DNA from: a virus
Length of the DNA: 64,000 nt
IMG/VR virus record: IMGVR_UViG_3300030390_001550
Location: 1-64,000 of that record
Direction: 5' to 3' (one strand)
Position numbers and translations under genes: made by a program. Shown in pieces: positions 1 through 6,449 of this stretch; position 1 is the stretch's first letter, and each line of letters starts with the position of its first letter. The notes below the pieces were generated by a model that saw only the letters and a list, made by a program, of their open reading frames with translations, searched no databases and was not told the origin of the DNA.

Positions 1-112
1 AAAAGTTTGGCCCATCCACCATGTTGCTTATTATGAAGGATATGATATTGGGTATGGCTTGCGGGAAGAAGATTGGATGGCTATGGCAAAGAAGCCCGAT
101 AATCTCAAATAA
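1..112 (+). CDS. C-terminal fragment of an unidentified protein
   Basis: The reading frame is open from the left window edge to a TAA at 110-112 and gives about 36 residues, rich in aromatic and charged residues. The 5' part lies outside the window. Its stop codon lies inside the 47-bp repeat that carries the next promoter. I cannot assign a product. Confidence 0.5.
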   Translation, partial: KVWPIHHVAYYEGYDIGYGLREEDWMAMAKKPDNLK

Positions 113-153
113 CTATTGACAATCTTTAACGAATCATGTATTCATATAATGTA
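107..153 (+). repeat. 47-bp perfect direct repeat, copy 1 (promoter-bearing)
   Basis: Bases 107-153 are identical to 399-445. Each copy begins at the stop codon of one gene and carries a TTGACA box and the leader of the next gene, so both downstream genes have the same promoter sequence. Confidence 0.95.
116..144 (+). promoter_or_regulatory. sigma70-type early promoter
   Basis: TTGACA at 116-121, a 17-nt spacer ending in ATG, and TATTCA at 139-144. A perfect TATAAT follows at 145-150 but at a 23-nt spacing. It reads into the gene at 176. Confidence 0.7.
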
Positions 154-175
154 CCCAACAGAAAGAGAGCCGAAT

Positions 176-400
176 ATGTCTATGATCGTTGAAACCACCA
201 TGACCGAAAACAACAAAATGATGTATGCTCTTGAAGCGCGTGGTACAAAGTATCAGGTCGTATATGAGCGCGATGATATGTATGCTGTTTGGTCTAAGCG
301 GAATAGCCTGACCACTACACAACTTGTTCTAATGACACTGAATGAAATGAAGGCTCGGTCAAAAGCCCTCAATCATCTCGCAACTCTAATTGAGATGTAA
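176..400 (+). CDS. small hypothetical early protein
   Basis: A 74-residue protein starting at the ATG at 176, preceded by GAAAGAGAG; a longer frame from 116 would begin inside the promoter and is not used. It has no membrane segment. The centre (YQVVYERDDMYAVWSKRNS) looks like a compact beta-rich fold, followed by a helix. Function unknown. It follows a strong early promoter, so an early host-takeover role is an inference from position only. Confidence 0.7.
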   Translation: MSMIVETTMTENNKMMYALEARGTKYQVVYERDDMYAVWSKRNSLTTTQLVLMTLNEMKARSKALNHLATLIEM

Positions 401-445
401 ATAACTATTGACAATCTTTAACGAATCATGTATTCATATAATGTA
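399..445 (+). repeat. 47-bp perfect direct repeat, copy 2
   Basis: Identical to 107-153, starting in the stop codon of the 176-400 gene. Confidence 0.95.
408..436 (+). promoter_or_regulatory. sigma70-type early promoter (copy 2)
   Basis: TTGACA at 408-413, 17-nt spacer, TATTCA at 431-436, then TATAAT at 437-442. It drives the gene at 464, whose RBS is AAAGGAGAG. Confidence 0.7.
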
Positions 446-463
446 ATCAAAGGAGAGTGATCA

Positions 464-667
464 ATGTTTGATGTTGGAATGGGTGTTGTACGGCCTTACG
501 CTTCTGGTCGGATTGGTATTGGTGAGATTTCATCAATCCAACATGATGCTGATGGCGAAAATCTGATCACTGTCATGTATAACGATGGTAAGGTAAAAGT
601 TTATACCGAGAACGCAATAATGAAAAATCTTGGTCGGCGCATAATTGTTACTGAAACTCCGATATAA
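464..667 (+). CDS. small hypothetical protein
   Basis: 67 residues, beta-rich by appearance, with a central IQHDADGENLITVMYNDGK stretch resembling a small SH3-like barrel. AAAGGAGAG lies 8 nt upstream. It is first in a run of four closely spaced small genes. Function unknown. Confidence 0.75.
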   Translation: MFDVGMGVVRPYASGRIGIGEISSIQHDADGENLITVMYNDGKVKVYTENAIMKNLGRRIIVTETPI

Positions 668-678
668 AGGAAAAGACT

Positions 679-867
679 ATGACTGAATGGACAAACTCCG
701 CAAAGATTTCTGCCTTGAAAGAGTGCATTGCTGATAGTGAAGAAGAAATTCAATACCTCACAAACAGCATCACGCAAGGTGGTGGTTATCTGTTAGAGTC
801 TTGCTTACGTGATGCTCAAATGGTTTTACGTGATGCAACCCGCCAATTAGAGGCATTGTTAGATTAG
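679..867 (+). CDS. small helical hypothetical protein
   Basis: 62 residues, almost entirely helical, with two heptad-rich segments either side of NSITQGGG, so probably a helical hairpin. AAAGGAAAAG precedes the ATG. Co-transcribed with the 464 gene. Function unknown. Confidence 0.7.
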   Translation: MTEWTNSAKISALKECIADSEEEIQYLTNSITQGGGYLLESCLRDAQMVLRDATRQLEALLD

Positions 868-877
868 GAGATAAGTG

Positions 878-1093
878 ATGAATAACGTAACAATTTTAAC
901 AGATGTAGAATTGGTTGAGTATTATGAAAATGCTGCCGCTACTGATTGTGGTTCTATTGGTCATACTAAAGGATCAATGAACGAAACTGCTGCTAAAGGA
1001 TACGCTGCTGAATTAGCAAAAAGAGAATTGCCAATTCCAGATTATTATGCTGCCGCAGAAAAAGGTGTATATAACGGTGAGGGTTCAGTCTAA
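878..1093 (+). CDS. small hypothetical protein
   Basis: 71 residues from the ATG at 878, which has TTAGGAG at good distance; a GTG three bases earlier is less likely. The alanine- and glutamate-rich sequence is probably helical. Its stop overlaps the next start (TAATG). Function unknown. Confidence 0.7.
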   Translation: MNNVTILTDVELVEYYENAAATDCGSIGHTKGSMNETAAKGYAAELAKRELPIPDYYAAAEKGVYNGEGSV

Positions 1094-1287
1094 TGAATAA
1101 TAAATATTGGTTGACCAAGGATATTTCCATCTCAACAGATAGTGTGGGGTGTAGGACCGCCACACATCGTTATCAGGGATTGCTGATAGATAGTAGCCCA
1201 TGGGAAAATAGTCGCGCAGAATGCAGACAAGAGGCTGTTAAAATCTTGCGAGAAATGAAACAAGAAAAACAACTTGACACTATGTAA
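1093..1287 (+). CDS. small hypothetical protein
   Basis: 64 residues, start codon overlapping the previous stop, so translationally coupled. The N-terminal half (WLTKDISISTDSVGC) looks beta-rich and the C-terminus is a charged helix. The next promoter lies inside its last codons. Function unknown. Confidence 0.65.
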   Translation: MNNKYWLTKDISISTDSVGCRTATHRYQGLLIDSSPWENSRAECRQEAVKILREMKQEKQLDTM

Positions 1288-1302
1288 TTCAAATGTTATG
1301 AA
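1274..1302 (+). promoter_or_regulatory. sigma70-type early promoter
   Basis: TTGACA at 1274-1279, 17-nt spacer, TATGAA at 1297-1302. It serves the gene at 1331 through a leader with AGAGAAAGAGAGAATCAC. Confidence 0.7.
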
Positions 1303-1330
1303 TATGTGAACAAGAGAAAGAGAGAATCAC

Positions 1331-1615
1331 ATGAACATCGCAGAAACAATTCGTGACCAAATCAAAGCATTAGACTTCTGGGCATTTGGTGCTTGGGGCG
1401 CAAAAGATTTTGTCAAGACCAGCACTGAGGGTCTACGGTTTAAAACTTCTGGTATGGTTAAGTGGAAAGGTTATGTTTCAATTGAATTGAACGGTCAAGA
1501 CCTCTATGATGTTAAGTTCCAGCGAGTTCGGAAAATGAACGTGGTCACTGACAAAGAACTTGATAATATTTTTGCTGATCAGTTGGTTGAAATCATTAAT
1601 GCACAGGTTGGATAA
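1331..1615 (+). CDS. small hypothetical early protein
   Basis: 94 residues with no membrane segment. Tryptophan- and phenylalanine-rich near the N-terminus (FWAFGAWGAKDF), then a strand-rich central part and a helical C-terminus. Single-gene unit between two early promoters. Function unknown. Confidence 0.75.
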   Translation: MNIAETIRDQIKALDFWAFGAWGAKDFVKTSTEGLRFKTSGMVKWKGYVSIELNGQDLYDVKFQRVRKMNVVTDKELDNIFADQLVEIINAQVG

Positions 1616-1618
1616 TAC

Positions 1619-1647
1619 TTGACAAACCTCTACTTTTATATTAGTTT
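1619..1647 (+). promoter_or_regulatory. early promoter with conserved leader
   Basis: TTGACA at 1619-1624, 17-nt spacer, TAGTTT at 1642-1647, then the shared leader ATAAGAGTAGAGAGAATCAC and TAGTCTTGAAAGGAC that recurs before other early genes. Confidence 0.75.
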
Positions 1648-1688
1648 ATAAGAGTAGAGAGAATCACTTAGTCTTGAAAGGACGCAAA

Positions 1689-1955
1689 ATGACTGTTACT
1701 GAAATCAAGCAAGCAATGATGAAAATGGACCAAACTGAACTGAGCCAGATCATGCATTATGCAAATCAGATCAAAACGATTGCCGCTCAAGCCACATATA
1801 CAGTAGGCCAAAAAGTGATGGTTGTTCAAAAGACCAAACAGACCCCCGGCACTATTGTCAAGATCAACAGCAAAAAGGCTGTAGTCAGCATGAACTATGG
1901 TCGGCATGGTGTGACTGATGTTCAAGTTCCTTTCTCAATGCTGCAAGTCGCATGA
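1689..1955 (+). CDS. small protein with SH3/KOW-like C-terminal part
   Basis: 88 residues from the ATG at 1689, placed 6 nt after AAAGGA of the conserved leader; an upstream TTG at 1674 lies in that leader. The N-terminal 35 residues are helical. Residues about 40-88 (YTVGQKVMVVQ, GTIVKINSKKAVV) have the G-x-V-x-K-I rhythm of a KOW/SH3-like barrel that could bind nucleic acid or RNA polymerase. The stop overlaps the next gene. Assignment rests on sequence rhythm only. Confidence 0.7.
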   Translation: MTVTEIKQAMMKMDQTELSQIMHYANQIKTIAAQATYTVGQKVMVVQKTKQTPGTIVKINSKKAVVSMNYGRHGVTDVQVPFSMLQVA

Positions 1956-2323
1956 TTGTGAAATCGCTTCTAAAGGTCATTGCGGCTTCCGCTGTGGCCT
2001 CTATCCTGCTCACTGATCAATCTCATGCTCAAGAGTGTACCTTAGTAAAGGTTCCAGTATACCAAATGCAAAATGAGTGGGCTGGAATGGCCCTTGGGGG
2101 ATTGATTGGTAGTCAAGTTGGTAATGGTAGTGGGAGTTACATAGCAGGTGCTATAGGTGCGCTTCTAGGGCGTCATACAGCGTTGAATACACCTACTGCT
2201 AGGATTATCGGTTATAGGACAGTAAAAGTCTGTAATAATCCTCATAACTTTTCAAGATCAAATAATAATTTAAATTCAAATCTCACCACTTGTAATGTTG
2301 GTGGTAGATTAGTTAGGTGTTAA
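1952..2323 (+). CDS. secreted glycine-zipper protein (17 kDa antigen-like)
   Basis: 123 residues. Residues 1-26 form a Sec signal peptide (basic start, hydrophobic core, cleavage after SHA or HAQ). The mature part carries two glycine-zipper helices, GMALGGLIGSQVG and IAGAIGALLG, as in the Rickettsia 17 kDa surface antigen / 2TM glycine-zipper family. No lipobox cysteine is placed at the cleavage site. Four cysteines in the mature chain could form disulphides. A host-derived envelope protein made early could change the cell surface; that role is inference. Confidence 0.7.
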   Translation: MIVKSLLKVIAASAVASILLTDQSHAQECTLVKVPVYQMQNEWAGMALGGLIGSQVGNGSGSYIAGAIGALLGRHTALNTPTARIIGYRTVKVCNNPHNFSRSNNNLNSNLTTCNVGGRLVRC

Positions 2324-2417
2324 AATATAACTAACACCATTGTATCAGAACTATACAATATCAAGCGTAACTAACATCCGAGTATTAGTTCTTCGCGAGG
2401 CGGTCATTATAAAAGTG

Positions 2418-2446
2418 TTGACAATAATTTCCTCGTATGCTAGAAA
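2418..2446 (+). promoter_or_regulatory. sigma70-type early promoter
   Basis: TTGACA at 2418-2423, 17-nt spacer ending TATGC (extended -10 type), TAGAAA at 2441-2446; leader AAAGGAGAGAATC leads to the gene at 2466. Confidence 0.75.
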
Positions 2447-2465
2447 TCAGATAAAGGAGAGAATC

Positions 2466-2636
2466 ATGAACTTTATGGATAAAACAATGATTGAAACATT
2501 ACAAGGTTATATTGCAGCGTGTGAAAGAAACTTAAAAGAAATTCTCGCACAAAATCCCGTAGATCAAAGGGCTGTTGATGCTACTCAAGGCATGATAGAT
2601 AATCTTAACATGCAAATTGGAGAACTTTTAATATGA
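2466..2636 (+). CDS. small helical hypothetical protein
   Basis: 56 residues from the ATG at 2466, 7 nt after AAGGAGAG. Predicted as two helices (IETLQGYIAACERNLKEI and AVDATQGMIDNLNMQIGELL). The stop overlaps the next start. Function unknown. Confidence 0.75.
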   Translation: MNFMDKTMIETLQGYIAACERNLKEILAQNPVDQRAVDATQGMIDNLNMQIGELLI

Positions 2637-2809
2637 ATGGTTTATGGGTTATGTTCGCGGTAGTATTTGGGGGAATGGGGTTAGTACTCATGTATCTAGG
2701 TTCACTCTCAGGCTACCTAATGTGTATGGGTGTACTAGGTTGGTTGTTTGTAGCAAATAACACTGGTCAACTATTTACTGAAGATGAAGATGAAGATGAA
2801 AATTACTAG
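2633..2809 (+). CDS. small two-helix membrane protein
   Basis: 58 residues. Two hydrophobic segments (residues about 3-22 and 24-44) rich in Gly, Val, Leu and Met, followed by an acidic tail of alternating Glu-Asp. Start overlaps the previous stop. Such small acidic-tailed membrane proteins are common among early phage genes; function unknown. Confidence 0.65.
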   Translation: MNGLWVMFAVVFGGMGLVLMYLGSLSGYLMCMGVLGWLFVANNTGQLFTEDEDEDENY

Positions 2810-2818
2810 GAGAATAAG

Positions 2819-3055
2819 ATGACTTTTGAATATAAGAAAGATGAACTAGCAAAACTTGTGGATGGTATAAAAAATTACGCGACATGGCACTATGAGGAAG
2901 ATGGTTGGGATATTGTAGTAGAGTGCTATGATGACGATGATATTGCGTCTATAATTCATGGAGCGGTAAGTAGAAAAGGCGCAGTTCGCAAAATGAAAGA
3001 GTATCTTAGTCCACTGGCAGATATTAAGAATGAAATAATGAGTGAGGCTTGGTAA
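2819..3055 (+). CDS. small acidic hypothetical protein
   Basis: 78 residues with an acidic centre (VECYDDDDIASII) and a helical C-terminus. TAGGAGAATAAG precedes the ATG; the stop overlaps the next start. Function unknown. Confidence 0.7.
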   Translation: MTFEYKKDELAKLVDGIKNYATWHYEEDGWDIVVECYDDDDIASIIHGAVSRKGAVRKMKEYLSPLADIKNEIMSEAW

Positions 3056-3189
3056 TGGATTTAATGGTAACACTTACTAACTTGGGTGATATACTCTTTG
3101 GAATGGCTCTTATAATTGGTGGGCCGATAGTAATGGTATGGTTGGCATATAAAAATGGGCATATTGATACAACACGAAGAAAAGATTGA
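3055..3189 (+). CDS. small single-span membrane protein
   Basis: 44 residues, with one hydrophobic segment of about 25 residues (ILFGMALIIGGPIVMVWLAY) and a short basic tail, overlapping the previous gene by one base. The TTGACA of the next promoter overlaps its stop codon. Function unknown. Confidence 0.6.
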   Translation: MDLMVTLTNLGDILFGMALIIGGPIVMVWLAYKNGHIDTTRRKD

Positions 3190-3214
3190 CAGTAGTAATG
3201 ATATATGCTATAGT
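3186..3214 (+). promoter_or_regulatory. sigma70-type early promoter
   Basis: TTGACA at 3186-3191, 17-nt spacer ending TATGC, TATAGT at 3209-3214. It drives the membrane-protein genes starting at 3248. Confidence 0.8.
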
Positions 3215-3247
3215 TTGCGCTATGAGTATATTTAATGGAGAAATGAA

Positions 3248-3508
3248 ATGAAACGTATTAGTACAACTATTGATAATGCATTATCTGCAATGTTTGGTTT
3301 AACTCTTATTGGTGTAACGATAGTAATGTGGATTATGACCTTTATTTTCCTCTTTGATACTGTTACAACAGATGGTGTTCCTTGGACGGCTTTAAAGCAA
3401 ATGGCATATGGTTCTGTTGGTGCATGGTTAAGTACAATGTTTACCTTTATGTCTACTCGTATCGTGATAGATATTATTGAGGATTTGTTTGTAAGGGATG
3501 AAGTGTAA
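3248..3508 (+). CDS. membrane protein, two predicted spans
   Basis: 86 residues. Hydrophobic spans at about residues 16-38 and 52-72; the C-terminus is acidic and probably amphipathic. It is followed with a one-base overlap by another membrane protein, so the two may act together. Function unknown. Confidence 0.7.
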   Translation: MKRISTTIDNALSAMFGLTLIGVTIVMWIMTFIFLFDTVTTDGVPWTALKQMAYGSVGAWLSTMFTFMSTRIVIDIIEDLFVRDEV

Positions 3509-3732
3509 TGAATATCTTTGTGAAGGCATATATTTACTTATTGTTTATATTTTCTTCTATGGGTATGATAAGCGGTTGGGTTTTTACTGGTCATCTCTTT
3601 ATTGAGATGATTAGTAATCCAAACTTTGGTCACTTCTTTTTTATGAGTGTGCTTTTAATACTGTCCTTTTTAATGACTTGTATTACACTCATGATTGGTA
3701 ATGAAACCTTTAAAACTATAAGGGGAGAATAA
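3508..3732 (+). CDS. membrane protein, two predicted spans
   Basis: 74 residues with spans at about 6-30 and 43-66 and short polar ends. Its start overlaps the stop of the preceding membrane protein. Function unknown. Confidence 0.7.
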   Translation: MNIFVKAYIYLLFIFSSMGMISGWVFTGHLFIEMISNPNFGHFFFMSVLLILSFLMTCITLMIGNETFKTIRGE

Positions 3733-3733
3733 G

Positions 3734-3841
3734 ATGACTTCAGAAATCTTTGTGAATATCGGCTGCATTTACATAATAGTGCATTGTGTGTTTATTCTAG
3801 TAAATAATGGTGATTTTGGGACTCATGACAATGACGAATGA
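3734..3841 (+). CDS. very small membrane peptide
   Basis: 35 residues, ATG after AGGGGAGAATAAG. One hydrophobic stretch (VNIGCIYIIVHCVFILV) with an acidic tail. Coding status rests on the good RBS and tight spacing. Confidence 0.5.
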   Translation: MTSEIFVNIGCIYIIVHCVFILVNNGDFGTHDNDE

Positions 3842-3917
3842 AATTATTATTCTTATGGTTGCAGTCCCTATAGTATTTGCTATTGTGGCAATGTGTATAG
3901 ATGTAGGAAAAAAGTAA
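3825..3917 (+). CDS. possible very small membrane peptide
   Basis: 30 residues from the ATG at 3825 (or 28 from 3831), with one hydrophobic segment (IIILMVAVPIVFAIVAM) and a short basic end. It overlaps the previous frame and ends 3 nt before the HNH gene. No clear RBS, so tentative. Confidence 0.35.
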   Translation: MTMTNEIIILMVAVPIVFAIVAMCIDVGKK

Positions 3918-3920
3918 TTC

Positions 3921-4691
3921 ATGACACAAATTAAAAAATGTAAGGGTTGTAAAGAAAGTCTACCTATAGATAATTTTGCTAAATGTGATAGACACGGCAA
4001 TAGAAGGGGTTCGTGTAAACCTTGTCATATTGAGCAGAGACATAGAGAAAAAGGAACTTGGGAAGAATATCAAAAAGAACAATCATATAGACAGGAACTT
4101 CATATACTACAGAAAAATGGTCAAAGAAGATGTAGGATGTGTAATACCATAAAAGTTCTTGATGAATTTCCTAATGACTCTTCACCAAGAGTTTTTTATA
4201 ATAAAAAAACACATTGCAAAAAATGTGCTTATATAACATGGAGAGTACCACGACAAAAAACAGAACACTTTAAAAAATTAAAAGCGATATCGGATAAAAA
4301 ATATAATACAAATAATAGAGAAAAGCTAAACGCCCATGCAAATAAAAAATATCGTACAAATATTCAACATAAACTTAAAGTTACATTAAGGAATAGAATA
4401 GGAAAAGCACTAAAACGTAAAAACAGCACTAAAGCATTTAAAACAGTAGAATTACTTGGTTGTTCTTTAGATGATTTTAAAACATATCTAGAAAACAAAT
4501 TTCAAGATGGAATGTCTTGGGATAATCATACAACTTTTGGGTGGCACATTGATCATATAATTCCGCTAGATGCATTTGATTTAACAAAGGCTGAAGAACA
4601 ATTAAAAGCGTGTCATTATACTAATTTACAACCACTTTGGTGGAAAGAAAATTTACAAAAAAATAATAGAATATTGGTGGAAAGAAAATGA
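3921..4691 (+). CDS. HNH endonuclease with Cys4 zinc knuckles
   Basis: 256 residues. Two CxxC-based zinc-finger-like units lie near residues 7-34 (CKGCKES, CKPC) and 71-105 (CRMC, CKKC). A basic region follows, then a C-terminal HNH core: WHIDHIIPLDAF with the catalytic His, and NLQPLWWKENLQKNN. This is the layout of free-standing phage HNH nucleases. It is even richer in AT and lysine codons than its neighbours, which fits a mobile gene inserted between small early genes. It may be a homing endonuclease. The next gene is on the opposite strand. Confidence 0.85.
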   Translation: MTQIKKCKGCKESLPIDNFAKCDRHGNRRGSCKPCHIEQRHREKGTWEEYQKEQSYRQELHILQKNGQRRCRMCNTIKVLDEFPNDSSPRVFYNKKTHCKKCAYITWRVPRQKTEHFKKLKAISDKKYNTNNREKLNAHANKKYRTNIQHKLKVTLRNRIGKALKRKNSTKAFKTVELLGCSLDDFKTYLENKFQDGMSWDNHTTFGWHIDHIIPLDAFDLTKAEEQLKACHYTNLQPLWWKENLQKNNRILVERK

Positions 4692-4692
4692 A

Positions 4693-5196
4693 TTATTTTC
4701 TTGTTAGAATAAAAGTATCCATCTTTGGTTGAGATTCAATTTCTAATGAAAATCCTAATGTATTTGCAAACCTTTTAACTAATCGTTTGTATAGTGACGT
4801 TCTACTTGTACTTGATCCATCTCTACCCTTATCTGCCGAAAATTCAACAATACTAATATCTTTACGTTTTTTGATAAATTCTTTCATATGGTTAATTACA
4901 GCCCCAAGTATTTTCATCTGAGAGCCTTCGCCAGTTACTGCGATAGTCGTTCCAGTACCTACTCCAGGTTTGGCTGATCCAGTACGAAATACAACACCGC
5001 AACTGAAACTATCGTCTTTACCCCATTGGCCTGTGTGCCATGCTGCTTTATCTAACGTATAGATAAGTATTATATTTCTATCATCAATTCTAGTTTCATA
5101 GAGATAATATTCTGCATCATCCTCTACTTGTTTTTCAATAGTTTTCCATTTGACTTTGGTATTAAATGCTTCACTGAACTGCTGAAATGTTTTCAT
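4693..5196 (-). CDS. candidate capsid-targeted internal protein
   Basis: 167 residues on the minus strand. The N-terminus MKTFQQFSEA closely resembles the capsid-targeting peptide of T4 internal proteins (IPIII begins MKTYQEFIAE), with a possible prohead-protease site after SE. The remaining part has mixed strands and helices, with GVGTGTTIAVTGEGSQ and a helical KILGAVINHMKEFIKKRKD that could belong to an acetyltransferase-like fold; I cannot prove this. Expression is probably late, because TATAAATA lies on the minus strand 34 nt upstream, while all its neighbours are early and on the plus strand. Confidence 0.7.
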   Translation of the reverse strand: MKTFQQFSEAFNTKVKWKTIEKQVEDDAEYYLYETRIDDRNIILIYTLDKAAWHTGQWGKDDSFSCGVVFRTGSAKPGVGTGTTIAVTGEGSQMKILGAVINHMKEFIKKRKDISIVEFSADKGRDGSSTSRTSLYKRLVKRFANTLGFSLEIESQPKMDTFILTRK

Positions 5197-5229
5197 TTGT
5201 AATATCCGTTTTTATAACATGGTTTACTG

Positions 5230-5237
5230 TATTTATA
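5230..5237 (-). promoter_or_regulatory. T4-type late promoter (TATAAATA), minus strand
   Basis: The plus strand reads TATTTATA, so the minus strand is TATAAATA, 34 nt before the start of the minus-strand gene. It lies back to back with the early promoter at 5241. Confidence 0.7.
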
Positions 5238-5240
5238 TAC

Positions 5241-5269
5241 TTGACAAGGTATAACCTATATGATATATA
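5241..5269 (+). promoter_or_regulatory. sigma70-type early promoter
   Basis: TTGACA at 5241-5246, 17-nt spacer ending TATGA, TATATA at 5264-5269. Leader GAAAGGAGAATC leads to the gene at 5290. Confidence 0.75.
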
Positions 5270-5289
5270 TTCTTTGAAAGGAGAATCGT

Positions 5290-5397
5290 ATGAAATCGTC
5301 AACTTTAATATTTCTATTAACTTCGGTAAGTTTCTTTTTACTTGAATTAACAATCCCAGCATTAGCAATGTTTGTAATGGTTTTGATTGGAGATTAG
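5290..5397 (+). CDS. very small membrane or signal-like peptide
   Basis: 35 residues, nearly all hydrophobic, after a strong RBS (GAAAGGAG). It may be a membrane peptide or a leader coupled to the HD-domain gene that begins 2 nt after its stop codon. Function unknown. Confidence 0.55.
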   Translation: MKSSTLIFLLTSVSFFLLELTIPALAMFVMVLIGD

Positions 5398-5399
5398 AT

Positions 5400-5936
5400 A
5401 TGACTATGAATTATAATGATGCTGTTAAATTTGCGACGATGGCCCATGCTGGTCAAAAGCGGAAATTTACTGGTGAGGATTATGTGACACATCCTATCGC
5501 TGTTGCGAGTATGGTTATAGATCATCTTGCCAATGTTGGGTTTGATAAAGCCACTATTGAACTTGCTGGTACTATCGCGGTTCTTCATGACACTGTAGAA
5601 GATACAGATGTTGAAATGGAAGATATTCAAAAACTGTTTGGTGATACGGTAGCAAAAGGTGTTTGGTTTCTTACAAAGGTTCCTAGTTATGTCGGTAATC
5701 GGGCAGAGCGGAAAGCACTATGTGATGCGCGGTTAGCGAATGCTCCTTTGATCGTGAAAGAAATTAAGCGGTATGATATGCTTCACAATCAAGGAAGTTT
5801 GAAAGAGCATGATCCTAACTTCTATGAGGTTTGGTTTGCCGAGACTTTAACCACTTTGGCTCAAATGGGTTTCAGTACACTTTGGACTCCTTTGACCTTT
5901 GATGCCAAGAATTTACATGGAGAAAAGAAACTGTGA
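5400..5936 (+). CDS. MESH1/SpoT-type HD hydrolase (candidate ppGpp hydrolase)
   Basis: 178 residues. The metal-binding set of RelA/SpoT-type HD hydrolases is present: H16 in MAHAGQKRK, H31 in YVTHPIAVA, the HD pair 63-64 in VLHDTVEDT with E67, and D126 in IKRYDMLHN. The known family removes the 3' pyrophosphate of (p)ppGpp with Mn2+; small stand-alone forms (SAH, MESH1) have about this length and no synthetase domain, as here. The inferred role is to keep host alarmone low during infection. Another nucleotide substrate such as NADPH is possible. The GTG of the next gene overlaps its stop. Confidence 0.85.
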   Translation: MTMNYNDAVKFATMAHAGQKRKFTGEDYVTHPIAVASMVIDHLANVGFDKATIELAGTIAVLHDTVEDTDVEMEDIQKLFGDTVAKGVWFLTKVPSYVGNRAERKALCDARLANAPLIVKEIKRYDMLHNQGSLKEHDPNFYEVWFAETLTTLAQMGFSTLWTPLTFDAKNLHGEKKL

Positions 5937-6121
5937 ATTATAGTTTTACAATTCAACCAAATTCTACATTTAACTATGATATGTTGACTTGGTTTGCCCT
6001 CTCGCGTGATATGAGTTGCAAAATAAATTCGGATAATACAGTGACATTTGAATCTTATCTTTTTTATGATCTTGATGAAATTCACAATGAACTTGTTGAG
6101 GAAGTCTTTGCCAATCAATAA
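5933..6121 (+). CDS. small hypothetical protein, paralogue 1 of a tandem pair
   Basis: 62 residues with a GTG start overlapping the preceding stop. It shares the opening FTIQPNSTFNYDML and most later positions with the gene at 6203, so the two are a recent tandem duplication. Probably a small alpha/beta protein. Function unknown. Confidence 0.7.
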   Translation: MNYSFTIQPNSTFNYDMLTWFALSRDMSCKINSDNTVTFESYLFYDLDEIHNELVEEVFANQ

Positions 6122-6131
6122 GATTTAATTG

Positions 6132-6160
6132 TTGACACGCCAAGTTTGGTATGCTAATTT
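6132..6160 (+). promoter_or_regulatory. early promoter with conserved leader
   Basis: TTGACA at 6132-6137, 17-nt spacer ending TATGC, TAATTT at 6155-6160, then ATAAGAGTAAAGAGAATTAC and TAGTCTTGAAAGGAC. Nearly identical to 6378-6406. Confidence 0.8.
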
Positions 6161-6202
6161 ATAAGAGTAAAGAGAATTACCTAGTCTTGAAAGGACTCCC
6201 AA

Positions 6203-6403
6203 ATGACTTACGGTTTTACAATTCAACCGAATTCTACATTTAACTATGATATGTTGGATGAGTTTTCACACGGCTATGATGTGACTTACACAATAAATTC
6301 AGATGATACAGTGACATTTAAATCTTATGTTTTTGATGATCTTGATGAAGTTCACGATCAACTTGAAGATTTAATTGTTGACACTCCAAGTTTGGTATGC
6401 TAA
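6203..6403 (+). CDS. small hypothetical protein, paralogue 2 of a tandem pair
   Basis: 66 residues after AAAGGACTCCCAA. Same fold and opening as the 5933 gene. Its last codons (DTPSLVC) are read through the TTGACA-bearing promoter copy, whereas paralogue 1 stops before it. The duplication unit therefore included gene and promoter, and the second copy lost the upstream stop. Confidence 0.75.
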   Translation: MTYGFTIQPNSTFNYDMLDEFSHGYDVTYTINSDDTVTFKSYVFDDLDEVHDQLEDLIVDTPSLVC

Positions 6404-6406
6404 TTT
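6378..6406 (+). promoter_or_regulatory. early promoter with conserved leader
   Basis: TTGACA at 6378-6383, 17-nt spacer ending TATGC, TAATTT at 6401-6406, followed by the shared leader and GAAAGGAC. It lies in the 3' end of the preceding gene and serves the gene at 6450. Confidence 0.8.
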
Positions 6407-6449
6407 ATAAGAGTAAAGAGAATCATCCTAGTCTTGAAAGGACTCCCAA

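Noticed and set aside
145-150. Perfect TATAAT as the -10 for TTGACA at 116 (and the copy at 437)
   Set aside because: The spacing would be 23 nt. All other promoters here have 17 (one has 16), so TATTCA at 139 is preferred.
2316-2338. GGTGTTA/TAACACC hairpin as a terminator after the glycine-zipper gene
   Set aside because: 7 bp, AT-rich loop, no U-tract; kept only as a possible weak hairpin.
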